Both the position numbers and the translations under genes were made by a program. A DNA stretch of 64,000 nucleotides from Paenibacillus sp. FSL K6-1330 (lineage in GTDB: Bacteria > Bacillota > Bacilli > Paenibacillales > Paenibacillaceae). The notes beneath the pieces are model-generated. The model did not search any database. It was given only the letters and a program-made list of their open reading frames with translations, and was not told the DNA's origin. Shown one piece after another: positions 53,148 through 63,007 of this stretch; the first letter of the stretch is position 1; each line of letters begins with the position of its first letter. The stretch spans positions 1,593,501 to 1,657,500 of the forward strand of contig NZ_CP150269.1 of the NCBI RefSeq assembly GCF_037976825.1. The letters are read 5' to 3'.

Positions 53148-56100
53148 ATGATTACTCATCTGTACAAAAGGCTATTATCCATGCTGTTATCCATAGCGTT
53201 AGTGTTTGGATTATTTGCAGGAATCGGATCCTTATCCACTGTTGAAGCAGCAACGCAGGATCAGCCTGATATCTTACTTCAGCGCAATGCGGAGTGGAAG
53301 TATTTTGATCAGGGCCAAGATTTAACAACCGTATGGCGTTCCACCTATGATGATTCCTCATGGGAATCCGGATTCGCTCCTTTCGGTTATAAAGATAACG
53401 GAAGCAGCATAGCAACCACGGAGTTTGGTCCGCTGGGCACCATAGTAGACTATGGTACGGATAAAAAACTCAAGCACCGCACGACGTATTTCCGAACGAA
53501 TCTTCAAGTCAACAAGGACCAAATTGACAGTTACGGCCAGATTCTCGGCACGTTCGGCATTGATGACGGCGCCGTGCTCTACGTCAATGGCCATGAAGTA
53601 AGACGCATGGGCATGCCGGAAGGCGAAATCACGTACGACATGAAGGCGACCTCGAGCAAGGACCTGCCCGTTATATATGGGGACGTGGACCTGACCGAGC
53701 CGCTGAAAACATATTTGCAGGACGGCAATAACGAAATTGCGGTCGAGATCCATCAGCAGAGCGACAGCAGCTCGGATCTATATTTCGATATGAAGCTTGC
53801 CGCGTTAGCGCAGGCACCGGCACTGGATATTTCCAAGGTAACGGTAACCTTCCATGGAGACGCGACCAGCGCGAAAGGCTTTACCTGGTATACGCCGCTG
53901 GGCTCTTCCCAAAGCGATGTCCAGGTTGTGGAGAATCGCGGGGCCGGGCCGGACTTCAGTCAGGCGCTAGCATTTAGCGGTCGTACTTCCGTCTCCTCGA
54001 ATTCTCCGGGAGAGCATGTACATAAAGCGGAAGCGACAGGTTTAATGGCGGATACCTCCTATTATTTCAGAGTTGGGGACCAGAGCCTGAATGTGTGGAG
54101 CGAGGTGGGTACCTTTCAGACGGCACCTGTCAGCGGTGCCTTCACGTTTATCGATCTGACGGATACACAAGCGAAGGAAGAGGACGAGGCGATGCTGTCG
54201 GCAGCTACCTTGTCCAAAGCACTTGCCACTATTCCAGATGCTAAATTCGTTGTCCATAACGGAGATGTGGTGGAGAACGGCACATCGGAGCAGGAATGGA
54301 ACTGGTTGCTGGGTCATTCGCAATCCAGCCTTTTGAATACAACGATTGCCCCTTCCGCAGGGAATCACGAGAATAAGAATTATGCCTTCTACGAGCATTT
54401 TAATGTGAAGCAGCCAGACAACGCTGCAACGATTACTGGCGCGTACTACTCTTATGATTACAGCAATGCGCATTTCATCGTGCTTAACTCCAATGAGAAT
54501 TCGCCCGAGTACGCGAACTTCTCTGCAGAGCAAGTCGCGTGGGTGAAGCAGGATGTGGAGCAAGCGAAGGCTGCCGGTGCAGACTGGATTATCGTCAATA
54601 TCCATAAAGGGCCGTATACAACTTCGAACCACGCAACCGACAGTGACATCATGGGTGCGAACGGAGTAAGGAACAAAATTGCTCCTCTGATGAACGAGCT
54701 GGGAATTGATATGGTGCTGCAGGGCCATGATCACATCTATGCGCGGACAAAGCCGATCAAGAGCGACGGAACCGCCGAGGATGCCACGAAAATTACCGAG
54801 ATGTTTAATGGGCAGAACATCGAATATGCAGTTAAGCCGGATGGAACCATCTACATGATTCCTGCCACCGCAGGAGCCAAGGTTTATTTCAAGAACCAGA
54901 AGCCGGAGCTGGGTGATTCATATTTCAATTTGTTTGAGCGCGCCGAAGAGAACCACGCCCGCCAGTACGGAAATACAACCAGCCTTGCCAGAGGCCAGGT
55001 TCAGAACTTTGTCGGGTTTACGATCGACGGTGGCAGGCTGACAGCTGTGACGTATGAAATCGATCAGAATCAGATGAACGGGCAGCCGTTTATCGTGGAT
55101 CAGTTTGGAATTATGAAGGAGACGAAGCCGGATCCTGTTCAGGAAAAAGTGAGCAAAGTGACGGTTACGTTCCACGGCGATGCCAAAACATCCAAGGGTT
55201 TCACCTGGTATACATCCCAGCAGGTGACAGGCAGTGACCTTCAGATCGTGGAGAAGTCTGCTGTCGCTCCTGACTTTACGAATGGGATCACGTTCCAAGG
55301 ACGTTCGGCTGCTTCTACTAATTCAGCAGCAGAACTTGTGCATAAAGAGGAAGCAACGAAACTCAAGCCCAATACGTCCTACGATTTCCGCGTAGGAGAT
55401 GCAGCGCTTGGGGTTTGGAGTGAGACGGGAACCTTCCGGACTGCGCCGGAGAAAGGAGCGTTCACGTTCATTGATTTGGCCGATACGCAGGCGAAGGCAG
55501 AAGATGAAGCGGTGCTTTCATCCGAGACACTTGCCAAGGCGCTGGCTACCGTGCCGGAAGCGCAATTCGTTGTCCATAACGGCGATATTGTAGACAAGGG
55601 CGTCAAGGAAGAACAGTGGAATTGGCTGTTAGGTCATTCACAGGAAAGCTTGCTCCATACGACGCTGGTGCCATCTGCGGGTAACCACGAGGATGAAAAC
55701 TACGCCTTCATCGAACATTTCAATGTACAGCAGCCGGATAATTCGGCAACCGAGACCGGAGCGTACTACTCATACGATTACAGCAACGCGCATTTCGTTG
55801 TGTTGAATTCCAATGAGGACTCGGACGTGTACGATAATTTCTCTGTCGAGCAGGTGGAATGGCTCAAACAAGATGTGCAGAAGGCTAAAAAAGCCGGAGC
55901 GGAGTGGGTGATCGTCAATATTCACAAAGGTCCGTACACTACTTCGAATCATGCGACGGACTCCGATATTATGGGAGCTAACGGCGTGCGGTCCAAGATT
56001 GCTCCGTTAATGGCAGAGCTCGGCATTGATTTTGTATTGCAGGGTCATGATCATATTTATGCCCGCACCAAACCGATCAAGGCTGACGGCAAAGCGGCAG

Positions 56101-57257
56101 AGCCGGAGAAGATTACGGAGATGCTAAACGGCGAGAAGCTGGAATACTCGGTTAATCCGGACGGTACGATCTATTTGATTCCGGCAACCGCAGGACCGAA
56201 AGTTTATTATAAGAATCCGAGTGAAAAGCTTGGGGATGCATACTACGGACTGTTTGAACGCGCGGAAGAAAACCATGCGGCCAAATACGGACCGGATCCG
56301 AGCGATAACCGGCGTCCGAAACGCAGCCAGGTACAAAACTTCGTCGGTATTACGATCGATGGCGGCAAGCTGACCGCGGTCAGCTATGAAATTGACCAGA
56401 ACCTCAATGGTGCACAGCCATTTATCATTGATCAATTCGGTATCGTGAAGAAGGATGTTCAAACGCCGAATCCCGATCCAGGAACTCCAGGTCCGGGACC
56501 AGGTCCAGGAACACCGAATCCGGGGCCTGGCACATCCAATCCAGGATCAGGAAGCAACTCTGGTTCAGGCAATAATCCAGGTTCCGGTTCAGGAAGTGGC
56601 TCAGGATCAGGCTCGGGGAACGGTTCAGGTGCCGGGAATGGAACGAACCCGGGTAACGGATCGGAAACAGGTTCTCAGCCTGGAAGCAACCCTGGTACGG
56701 ATTCGGGTAATGGGAATCTACCGGCGCTGAGGGATACCGCGGGGCACTGGGCCAAATCAGCCATCGATAAGGCCGTGGCAGCAGGCTTTGTCAACGGGTA
56801 TGGAGACGGAACCTTCAGGCCAAATCAACAGGTTACGCGGGCTGAATTCATGGCTATGCTGGGCCGCGCGCTGCATCTGACCGAAGGCGGGACTAAGCTT
56901 ACGTTCACGGACGCAGGCAAGATTCCTTCGTGGGCCAAGGATGCTGTAGCGCAAGGCGTGGCAGCAGGCATCATCAGCGGTTACAAGGATGGCTCCTTCG
57001 GTCCGCACAAGCCGCTGAACCGGGCCGAGCTGGTAGCGATGATCGTTCGTGCCAGCGGAATAAATCCCGACTCGGTAGCGAAATTGACCTTTAAAGATAC
57101 GAAGGAAATTCCGAAGTGGGCTGCGCGGTATATTGCGACTGCGGTTGATGCAGGACTTGTGGGCGGTGTGGGTAACAATCGCTTCGCTCCACAGCAATTC
57201 GCAACACGGGCGGAAGCCGTGACGCTGATTATCGGACTTCTTGAACACGTGAACTGA
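53148..57257 (+). CDS. SLH surface protein with two tandem purple-acid-phosphatase/metallophosphatase modules
   Basis: A 1369-residue surface protein. Signal peptide ends near TVEAA. Residues about 35-220 are a galactose-binding-like domain (WRSTYDDSSWESGFAPFGY). Two modules of about 440 residues follow, starting near 226 and 666 with VTVTFHGDA and highly alike. Each has a fibronectin-type N-domain and a calcineurin-like phosphatase: DTQAK, VHNGD(V/I)V, SAGNHE, VNIHKGPYTTSNH, LQGHDHIYART. A Pro/Gly/Ser-rich linker is at about 1102-1192, and three SLH domains end the protein. It is likely wall-bound and releases phosphate or cleaves phosphodiesters outside the cell. AAGGAGAG precedes the ATG. 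Confidence 0.9.
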   Translation: MITHLYKRLLSMLLSIALVFGLFAGIGSLSTVEAATQDQPDILLQRNAEWKYFDQGQDLTTVWRSTYDDSSWESGFAPFGYKDNGSSIATTEFGPLGTIVDYGTDKKLKHRTTYFRTNLQVNKDQIDSYGQILGTFGIDDGAVLYVNGHEVRRMGMPEGEITYDMKATSSKDLPVIYGDVDLTEPLKTYLQDGNNEIAVEIHQQSDSSSDLYFDMKLAALAQAPALDISKVTVTFHGDATSAKGFTWYTPLGSSQSDVQVVENRGAGPDFSQALAFSGRTSVSSNSPGEHVHKAEATGLMADTSYYFRVGDQSLNVWSEVGTFQTAPVSGAFTFIDLTDTQAKEEDEAMLSAATLSKALATIPDAKFVVHNGDVVENGTSEQEWNWLLGHSQSSLLNTTIAPSAGNHENKNYAFYEHFNVKQPDNAATITGAYYSYDYSNAHFIVLNSNENSPEYANFSAEQVAWVKQDVEQAKAAGADWIIVNIHKGPYTTSNHATDSDIMGANGVRNKIAPLMNELGIDMVLQGHDHIYARTKPIKSDGTAEDATKITEMFNGQNIEYAVKPDGTIYMIPATAGAKVYFKNQKPELGDSYFNLFERAEENHARQYGNTTSLARGQVQNFVGFTIDGGRLTAVTYEIDQNQMNGQPFIVDQFGIMKETKPDPVQEKVSKVTVTFHGDAKTSKGFTWYTSQQVTGSDLQIVEKSAVAPDFTNGITFQGRSAASTNSAAELVHKEEATKLKPNTSYDFRVGDAALGVWSETGTFRTAPEKGAFTFIDLADTQAKAEDEAVLSSETLAKALATVPEAQFVVHNGDIVDKGVKEEQWNWLLGHSQESLLHTTLVPSAGNHEDENYAFIEHFNVQQPDNSATETGAYYSYDYSNAHFVVLNSNEDSDVYDNFSVEQVEWLKQDVQKAKKAGAEWVIVNIHKGPYTTSNHATDSDIMGANGVRSKIAPLMAELGIDFVLQGHDHIYARTKPIKADGKAAEPEKITEMLNGEKLEYSVNPDGTIYLIPATAGPKVYYKNPSEKLGDAYYGLFERAEENHAAKYGPDPSDNRRPKRSQVQNFVGITIDGGKLTAVSYEIDQNLNGAQPFIIDQFGIVKKDVQTPNPDPGTPGPGPGPGTPNPGPGTSNPGSGSNSGSGNNPGSGSGSGSGSGSGNGSGAGNGTNPGNGSETGSQPGSNPGTDSGNGNLPALRDTAGHWAKSAIDKAVAAGFVNGYGDGTFRPNQQVTRAEFMAMLGRALHLTEGGTKLTFTDAGKIPSWAKDAVAQGVAAGIISGYKDGSFGPHKPLNRAELVAMIVRASGINPDSVAKLTFKDTKEIPKWAARYIATAVDAGLVGGVGNNRFAPQQFATRAEAVTLIIGLLEHVN

Positions 57258-57265
57258 ATGAATCA

Positions 57266-57308
57266 GGAAGCCAAAACGGGGGATTGTCCCGTATTGGCTT
57301 CTTTTTTG
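57266..57308 (+). terminator. terminator of the tandem phosphatase gene
   Basis: GAAGCCAAAACGGG and CCCGTATTGGCTTC arms, then T6. Confidence 0.9.
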
Positions 57309-57334
57309 CGATTGCATACGCCATGGCAGCTTAA

Positions 57335-57404
57335 ATTCCTGCTCGAAATATAAAATTATATTTTATAAAAACTATTGAAATTTGAAATAAAATTTCAATA
57401 TGAT
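57335..57404 (+). promoter_or_regulatory. promoter with palindromic operator, shared with 44899-44970
   Basis: TTGAAA (57375-57380), 18-bp spacer, TATGAT (57399-57404). The spacer contains the perfect palindrome TTGAAAT-AAA-ATTTCAA (57382-57398). The upstream block also begins AATTCCTGCTC as in the other copy. The leader to the ATG is about 150 nt and holds an AGGAGGTGG at 57469-57477 with no start codon after it. Confidence 0.6.
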
Positions 57405-57557
57405 AGAGGTAGAGATGAACGCGTGTGTTCGAATCCATGCCGATCATCTACTTTTAGCGACAGAGATAGGAGGTGGGGGGCGCCGATTCGAATCGTAATC
57501 GTATTTGGGTTCAACGAATAGTAAGCGCATTCATAAAAGTAGGGAGTGAATTAGTGA

Positions 57558-60500
57558 ATGAAAACCAGAAGACATGTCTATCGAAGCAGCAGGTCGATCC
57601 TGTGCATGACGCTGGCGTTAGCGATGATGTTCAGTACAGCTGTTTCTGCATGGGGCAGCAGTTCCGTTAATGCAGACGCAAACGCCGGAGATCCACGCGC
57701 TGTTGTGATTGAAAATTTCGAATCGGTAACCAATTTGTCCGCAACCTCCGTAAGGGGAAAGGCTCAGCTGGATGTAGTGGGGAGGCCGGAACCAATCTAT
57801 TATGGACATCACGCTGCAGCTCTAACGTATGATTTTGTGGGCAGCGAATCCGGTACCTCGGCGGCTTATCTCAACTTCAAAGATCCGGACGGTTCTACCG
57901 GCAGAAGCGTCCCCGGTTCACCGACTGCACTCGGTTTATGGGTTTACGGCGACGGCGGGAATCATTGGCTCCGTGCCCAGCTTCAGGACGCTTCCGGCGG
58001 CAAGCATGCCGTGGATTTAACCTCTACCTCCGGTTTTAGCTGGAAGGGCTGGAAATACGTCAAATTTAACGTCCCCTCTACCATCAAGGCTCCTCTCAAA
58101 GTGAATCAAATCTATATCACCGAATTAAAGGACACGAATAAAAACAAAGGTACCGTATACTTCGACAGGTTGTCCGCATTCTATACGGCTTCCCAGGTGT
58201 ACGGGCTCGACATTGGCGGGCTGACGCCCATGGGCGTAGGAGAAACGGCGAAGCCCCAGGTATATGCAACCTATGAAGGACATACGGAACCTGCATTATT
58301 AACAACCGGCGTGAAACTCACCAGCAGTGACGATAACATCGCTACTGTCACGGGCGCTACATACGACACTATTGAAGCATTGGCGCCGGGAACGGTAACC
58401 ATAACGGCAGAATACGGAGATGGACCAAAATCTCAGTATGAGCTTCATATTACGCAGGATGTGCCAGCCCCTGGAGAATTGCTGTTATCCGGGCCGCTTC
58501 ATATGGAGACCAGTCTTACCGGCAACATGAGAACCAGTGTGGTTTACTCCGTATACGGAAACCAGACGGACCCTGTATGGCTGACTGAAGGAATTAGCTA
58601 TGCAAGCCATCAACCGGGCGTTGTATCTGTAGATCAAGCCGGTCAATTGACAGCAGTTTCCGCAGGAACGGCAGACATTACGGCTTCGTACCGTGGAATA
58701 ACCGCACAGCATGCCATTACGGTGACGGACCCGGTTCCTGTTCTGCAGAGCATCGAACTTCAAGGACTTACAGCGGTTACGGTTGGAGACTCCTTCGAGA
58801 CGGCGGTGTCCGCAACCTACTCCTGGATGGAGGAGCCGGTGATCATAACGGAAGGCGTTACGTTTACCAGCAGTCATCCGGATGTAGCCGCTGTCGATGA
58901 TAAAGGAGTGGTATCCGGCTTGAAGATAGGTTCCGCTAGAGTAACAGCGACATTCCAAGGAAAGACCAGTTCCCTCTACATCACGGTGAACAAAGCTTCT
59001 GAGCATCCGAAAGCCGAGATGAGAGCGGCCTGGATTGCAACCGTCGACAATATTGACTGGCCAGCCAAAGGAGTCACCGATCCGGATCAGCAGAAGCAGC
59101 AGTTTATCAGTCTGCTTGATCAGTTGGAGGATGCGGGAATGAATGCGGTCATTATGCAGATCAAGCCGACGGCGGACGCATTCTACCCGTCCAATTACGG
59201 GCCATGGTCAGAATGGCTGACGGGAGTTCAGGGCAAAGATCCGGGGTACGATCCGCTGGCATTCCTGCTGGAGGAAGTCCATAAGCGAAACATGGAGTTT
59301 CATGCCTGGTTTAATCCATACCGCATCAGTCTTCAAGGAGACGTTAACAAACTTGTAGCAGACCACCCGGCCAGGCAGCATCCGGAGTGGGTTGAAGAAT
59401 ATGGCGGCAAGCTGTATTTCAACCCAGGAATACCGGAAGCGCAACAGTTTATTATCGACGGCATCATGGAGGTCGTTCGGAATTACGACATCGACGCCGT
59501 GCATTTTGACGATTACTTCTACCCGTATCCCGTAACCGGCGTGGATTTCCCGGATACGGACACCTTTAACCAATACAAAGGCTCCTTTACGAATAAGGGA
59601 GACTGGAGAAGAAATAACGTCAATCAATTCATTCAGAACGTGAACGAAGCCATCAAGGCAGAGAAGAGTTACGTGAAATTCGGCATCAGTCCGTTTGGTA
59701 TCTGGAAAAATAAATCCAGCGATCCGACCGGCTCTGAAACCAATGGTCTTGAGAGTTACAATGCCATCTATGCCGACTCGAAGAAATGGGTTGAAGAAGA
59801 GTGGATCGATTATATCACACCTCAGATTTATTGGAATATCGGTTATTCCGCTGCCGCTTACGATAAGCTGATCGATTGGTGGAGCGGGATCGTGTCCGGC
59901 AAGAACGTTCATCTATACAGCGGACAAGCCGTATATAAAATCGGGTCGAATGCCGATTGGTCCAACCCCGAAGAGATGCCGAACCAGATCCATTACAACC
60001 GCAACTTTGAGGAAGTCCGGGGCAGCATATACTTCAGCTCCAAATGGTTTAAGGATAATGCGCTCGGATTTACGGATAGACTGAAGAACGATCTGTATCG
60101 ATATCCGGCATTGATCCCGGCGATGCCTTGGATCGATTCGGAGGTGCCGACTTCGCCCAAGAAGCCAAAGGCTGATCAAAAGCAAGAAGGCGTGAAGCTA
60201 AGCTGGAGGTCGACAGGTGACGAGACGTATTATGCGGTCTATCGTTATGATGGCCGAGACGCCGGCAGTGTTCAAGATCCGTCGCATTTGTTAGGGACTC
60301 TCCGAAAAACAGCCGATAAGATGCAATTCTTTGTCGATCATACCGTAGCGGAGGGACAAACCTATACGTATGTCGTGACGGCAGTTGATCGTCTGCATAA
60401 TGAGAGTGCCCCAAGCAAACCGGTCACGGTGAAAGTGAAGCATAGTGGTAAGCCTGGAAAGCCCCCGGTGAATCCACCAGGGAAACCGAGCAGACCGTGA
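57558..60500 (+). CDS. secreted GHL10-type (family 10 glycosylhydrolase-like) enzyme with BIg2 repeats
   Basis: A 980-residue secreted protein. Signal peptide at the N-terminus (ILCMTLALAMMFSTAVSA). Residues about 50-210 are a carbohydrate-binding-like domain homologous to that of the giant SLH protein (WVYGDGGNHWLRAQ). Three BIg2-like repeats are at about 215-475, and the GHL10 barrel at about 482-850 (RAAWIATVDNIDWP, NAVIMQIKPTADAFY, FHAWFNPYR, IDAVHFDDYFYPYP). A fibronectin III domain at about 862-965 and a Pro/Lys/Gly tail end the protein. GHL10 proteins are thought to cut glycans, including wall peptidoglycan-type chains; substrate is unknown. No SLH domain is present. Confidence 0.9.
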   Translation: MKTRRHVYRSSRSILCMTLALAMMFSTAVSAWGSSSVNADANAGDPRAVVIENFESVTNLSATSVRGKAQLDVVGRPEPIYYGHHAAALTYDFVGSESGTSAAYLNFKDPDGSTGRSVPGSPTALGLWVYGDGGNHWLRAQLQDASGGKHAVDLTSTSGFSWKGWKYVKFNVPSTIKAPLKVNQIYITELKDTNKNKGTVYFDRLSAFYTASQVYGLDIGGLTPMGVGETAKPQVYATYEGHTEPALLTTGVKLTSSDDNIATVTGATYDTIEALAPGTVTITAEYGDGPKSQYELHITQDVPAPGELLLSGPLHMETSLTGNMRTSVVYSVYGNQTDPVWLTEGISYASHQPGVVSVDQAGQLTAVSAGTADITASYRGITAQHAITVTDPVPVLQSIELQGLTAVTVGDSFETAVSATYSWMEEPVIITEGVTFTSSHPDVAAVDDKGVVSGLKIGSARVTATFQGKTSSLYITVNKASEHPKAEMRAAWIATVDNIDWPAKGVTDPDQQKQQFISLLDQLEDAGMNAVIMQIKPTADAFYPSNYGPWSEWLTGVQGKDPGYDPLAFLLEEVHKRNMEFHAWFNPYRISLQGDVNKLVADHPARQHPEWVEEYGGKLYFNPGIPEAQQFIIDGIMEVVRNYDIDAVHFDDYFYPYPVTGVDFPDTDTFNQYKGSFTNKGDWRRNNVNQFIQNVNEAIKAEKSYVKFGISPFGIWKNKSSDPTGSETNGLESYNAIYADSKKWVEEEWIDYITPQIYWNIGYSAAAYDKLIDWWSGIVSGKNVHLYSGQAVYKIGSNADWSNPEEMPNQIHYNRNFEEVRGSIYFSSKWFKDNALGFTDRLKNDLYRYPALIPAMPWIDSEVPTSPKKPKADQKQEGVKLSWRSTGDETYYAVYRYDGRDAGSVQDPSHLLGTLRKTADKMQFFVDHTVAEGQTYTYVVTAVDRLHNESAPSKPVTVKVKHSGKPGKPPVNPPGKPSRP

Positions 60501-60597
60501 GTTGACATGAGCGCGATAGGATCTAATCCATACCGGTTAACGGCTGTTCCACTTCCCTAGCAACATGTAGCTTCAGGGAACGACCAGCCCATTTCAA

Positions 60598-60642
60598 GCA
60601 AAAGGGACATCCCGGCTTATAGCCTTGGGATGTCCCTTTTGC
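60598..60642 (+). terminator. terminator of the GHL10-type gene
   Basis: GCAAAAGGGACATCCC and GGGATGTCCCTTTTGC form a perfect 16-bp stem that includes the T4 tract. Confidence 0.8.
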
Positions 60643-60644
60643 GC

Positions 60645-60672
60645 TTGTTCCAATGGATATGCGTGATACAAT
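60645..60672 (+). promoter_or_regulatory. promoter of the VTT-domain gene
   Basis: TTGTTC (60645-60650), 16-bp spacer and TACAAT (60667-60672). It excludes the ATG at 60653 as start and supports ATG 60701. Confidence 0.45.
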
Positions 60673-60700
60673 AGGTGCATTACGACCTGGAGTGTGGTGC

Positions 60701-61339
60701 ATGTTCAAGAAATTAGGAATGGCATTGGTTTACGCCGCCGTAGGTGGTCTTGTTTACTTTTATGGCGATGCCATATTGGTATGGATTCGATCGACAGACA
60801 GTATCATGCTGATGATGTTCATGGCCGTCATCATGGCCTTGTTTCCGGTGATCCCTTATCCGGTGGTAGGAGGCGTTATCGGTGCCGCCCTGGGGCCGGT
60901 CATCGGCGGAATTGTCACTTGGGTCGGCTCCACCGTCGCTTCCATCCTTATGTTTATGTTCATCCGATACGGCTATCAGGAATGGGGCGACCGGGTGCTT
61001 TACCGTTATAACAGGCTGGGAAAAGTGACAACGATGTTCGAACGGAACGCCTTTTTGACCATCCTGTTTACCCGGTTGATCCCGTTTATTCCTTCCATTG
61101 TCATCAATGTGTACGCGGCTCTCAGCAAGGTAACGTTCGCATCATACAGCATCGCGTCCGCGTTAGGCAAAATCCCAGCCATGCTGCTGTTCTCGATGGT
61201 GGGGGATCATCTCATGACAGACCCTTCCCACATCATCATCACCATCGGCGTATATGGCGTATTTCTTGTGATAACCCTTATGGTTTACCGATTGTCGGGC
61301 TTTGGTCGTTCAGGAAGAACGGAGACCGAACGTTTATAA
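60701..61339 (+). CDS. TVP38/TMEM64-family (VTT/DedA-like) membrane protein
   Basis: A 212-residue membrane protein with about five to six hydrophobic helices and the VTT core: FPVIPYPVVGGVIGAALGPVIGG, and FTRLIPFIPSIVINVYAALSKV with the conserved R and P. Family members probably move lipids or lipid-linked carriers across the membrane. ATG 60701 is chosen because GGAG lies 8 bp upstream and a promoter overlaps the earlier ATG. Its stop overlaps the stop of the convergent PH-domain gene by 6 bp, with no terminator between. Confidence 0.82.
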   Translation: MFKKLGMALVYAAVGGLVYFYGDAILVWIRSTDSIMLMMFMAVIMALFPVIPYPVVGGVIGAALGPVIGGIVTWVGSTVASILMFMFIRYGYQEWGDRVLYRYNRLGKVTTMFERNAFLTILFTRLIPFIPSIVINVYAALSKVTFASYSIASALGKIPAMLLFSMVGDHLMTDPSHIIITIGVYGVFLVITLMVYRLSGFGRSGRTETERL

Positions 61340-63007
61340 GTGTTCAATTGATGAGGCGGGACCACTCCGTTCAGCAGATGCGGAGTTCTCGCCCTTTTTC
61401 TTTTGGAACCAAGCCCGAACAGCCTCGATCTCTCGCTGATCCATTCCGCTTAAACTTTCGTTGATCTCGCTGAATATCATCTTCACTTGAAGGGATAGAA
61501 GCCCCCTTCTTCGCTGTCTGCGGGTACCGCTAACCTCCATGGCGATAATCTGCGGCCTGCGTATATACCTGGTGGACATAGCAATGAAACGGCTGCGGAT
61601 CGTTAGCTGTTTATCCGTTACATTAAGTCCGGAATCCCGGTGCGAGAGGAGTCCCCAAGCTAACGAGAGCGGAAGCAGCAGAAGTGATAACAAACCGAGC
61701 TTGTCAAAATACCAAATGCATGGGGCACTAACTACCGCGGCAAAAGCCAGCTTCCACCGCAAGTACATCCATTTTGCGCGGGGCGGCGGCGAAGCGGTAA
61801 TGGTCTGAGCGCTGAATTGAGGCGTAACCCGATTCAGCAGTGCCGGAATATCTCCAGTCTTCAGTAGAGGGTGAAGCATGAAATGCTTGTCAGACTCAGA
61901 CGTAAGCACATGAACCTTCACTTCAGCGTAACCGAACCAGCGCCGGAATACGCCTTCTTTAACGGTGATGGCCAGCACTCGTTCGGGAGAGAAGAGCAGT
62001 CTCTTTCTCTCCAGCAGACCGCAACTGACTGAGATTTGTTTCCCGATCCGCTCGACGGTAAATCCCGCATATTTGATCGTGTAGAGCACGGCGGAGAGCA
62101 GCCAGGATACGATGAGCGCCACAGCAGCAATGCTGATCCAACTGCCGGGCAGCAGCTTCCCTGCCGATTGAAACAGCAATTGGTACATCCGATCCGGGAG
62201 CAGGTCATCGGCAAAAGATAAAATACCGCCCACAAAGGCTAAAGCCAGCGACAGGTTGGGTGAGGAAAGTGCGGCAATGAGCAGGCGTCCGGAGGATAGT
62301 TGCAGCAGCGTGCTGCGTTCTTCCTGTACGGTGATTGGATCGTTTGCATTCTTTCTGCCAACGACGCCCGAATCGGAATCCTCCAAAAGATCGCTTCCGT
62401 ATCCCATGTTCTGATTCGACGGTTGAATGGATTCGTAATTCTCTCGGGTTTCCGGCGGTTGAACAGATGGCCCCTCCGTCTGAACGGGAAGGCTCTGATC
62501 GGATGGGTCGGGGCTTTCATGGGCTTGGTGAACCTCACGCTGCGTCTGCCTTGTTCGGGTTTGCTCGCGTAGCCAGCGCTGCAGCCGTTCGCCTTCGCTA
62601 TTGGTAATGGCAGGCAGTATGCCCCCGCCTTCCGTTTTGCCCGGCGTTTCGATTCGGACCTGGGTAAGCCCCAATATACGCTGCAGCAAGGGCTGCTCCA
62701 TATTCATGGAATGAATGCGGCCCGTATAGATGGACAATTCCTCACGGAACAGAACGCCGCGACGGATGAGGATTTTGTCTTCTTCTAACGTATAGACGAA
62801 GCGTTTCCACTTCAGATACCCGTACAGAAGCAGAAGCGAGACCAGGATGACGATGGCGGCGGACAGCCAGTACCAGGGGATGTCGCGCAGCGATTTTCCG
62901 TTAAGGAATTTGATGGATACCAGAGCGGCGATCGGAATGAGTGATTTAACGCTGCTTACGAGCGGGAACAGGATGAACAGCCGGTGAAGTCTTGTCGGTT
63001 CATTCAT
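61334..63007 (-). CDS. large PH-domain membrane protein, YdbT-like
   Basis: A 557-residue protein. It has paired hydrophobic helices near the N-terminus and in the middle, and three bPH_2 (DUF304) segments (EEDKILIRRGVLFREELSIYTGRIH; IGKQISVSCGLLERKRLLFSPERV; TDKQLTIRSRFIAMSTRYIRRPQI). A polar Q/E/S-rich linker of about 80 residues, from about 150 to 230, follows the first. It overlaps the YdbS-like gene by 8 bp. In Bacillus ydbST has been linked to resistance to a circular bacteriocin; here only homology supports a role in envelope protection. Confidence 0.85.
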   Translation of the reverse strand: MNEPTRLHRLFILFPLVSSVKSLIPIAALVSIKFLNGKSLRDIPWYWLSAAIVILVSLLLLYGYLKWKRFVYTLEEDKILIRRGVLFREELSIYTGRIHSMNMEQPLLQRILGLTQVRIETPGKTEGGGILPAITNSEGERLQRWLREQTRTRQTQREVHQAHESPDPSDQSLPVQTEGPSVQPPETRENYESIQPSNQNMGYGSDLLEDSDSGVVGRKNANDPITVQEERSTLLQLSSGRLLIAALSSPNLSLALAFVGGILSFADDLLPDRMYQLLFQSAGKLLPGSWISIAAVALIVSWLLSAVLYTIKYAGFTVERIGKQISVSCGLLERKRLLFSPERVLAITVKEGVFRRWFGYAEVKVHVLTSESDKHFMLHPLLKTGDIPALLNRVTPQFSAQTITASPPPRAKWMYLRWKLAFAAVVSAPCIWYFDKLGLLSLLLLPLSLAWGLLSHRDSGLNVTDKQLTIRSRFIAMSTRYIRRPQIIAMEVSGTRRQRRRGLLSLQVKMIFSEINESLSGMDQREIEAVRAWFQKKKGENSASAERSGPASSIEHL

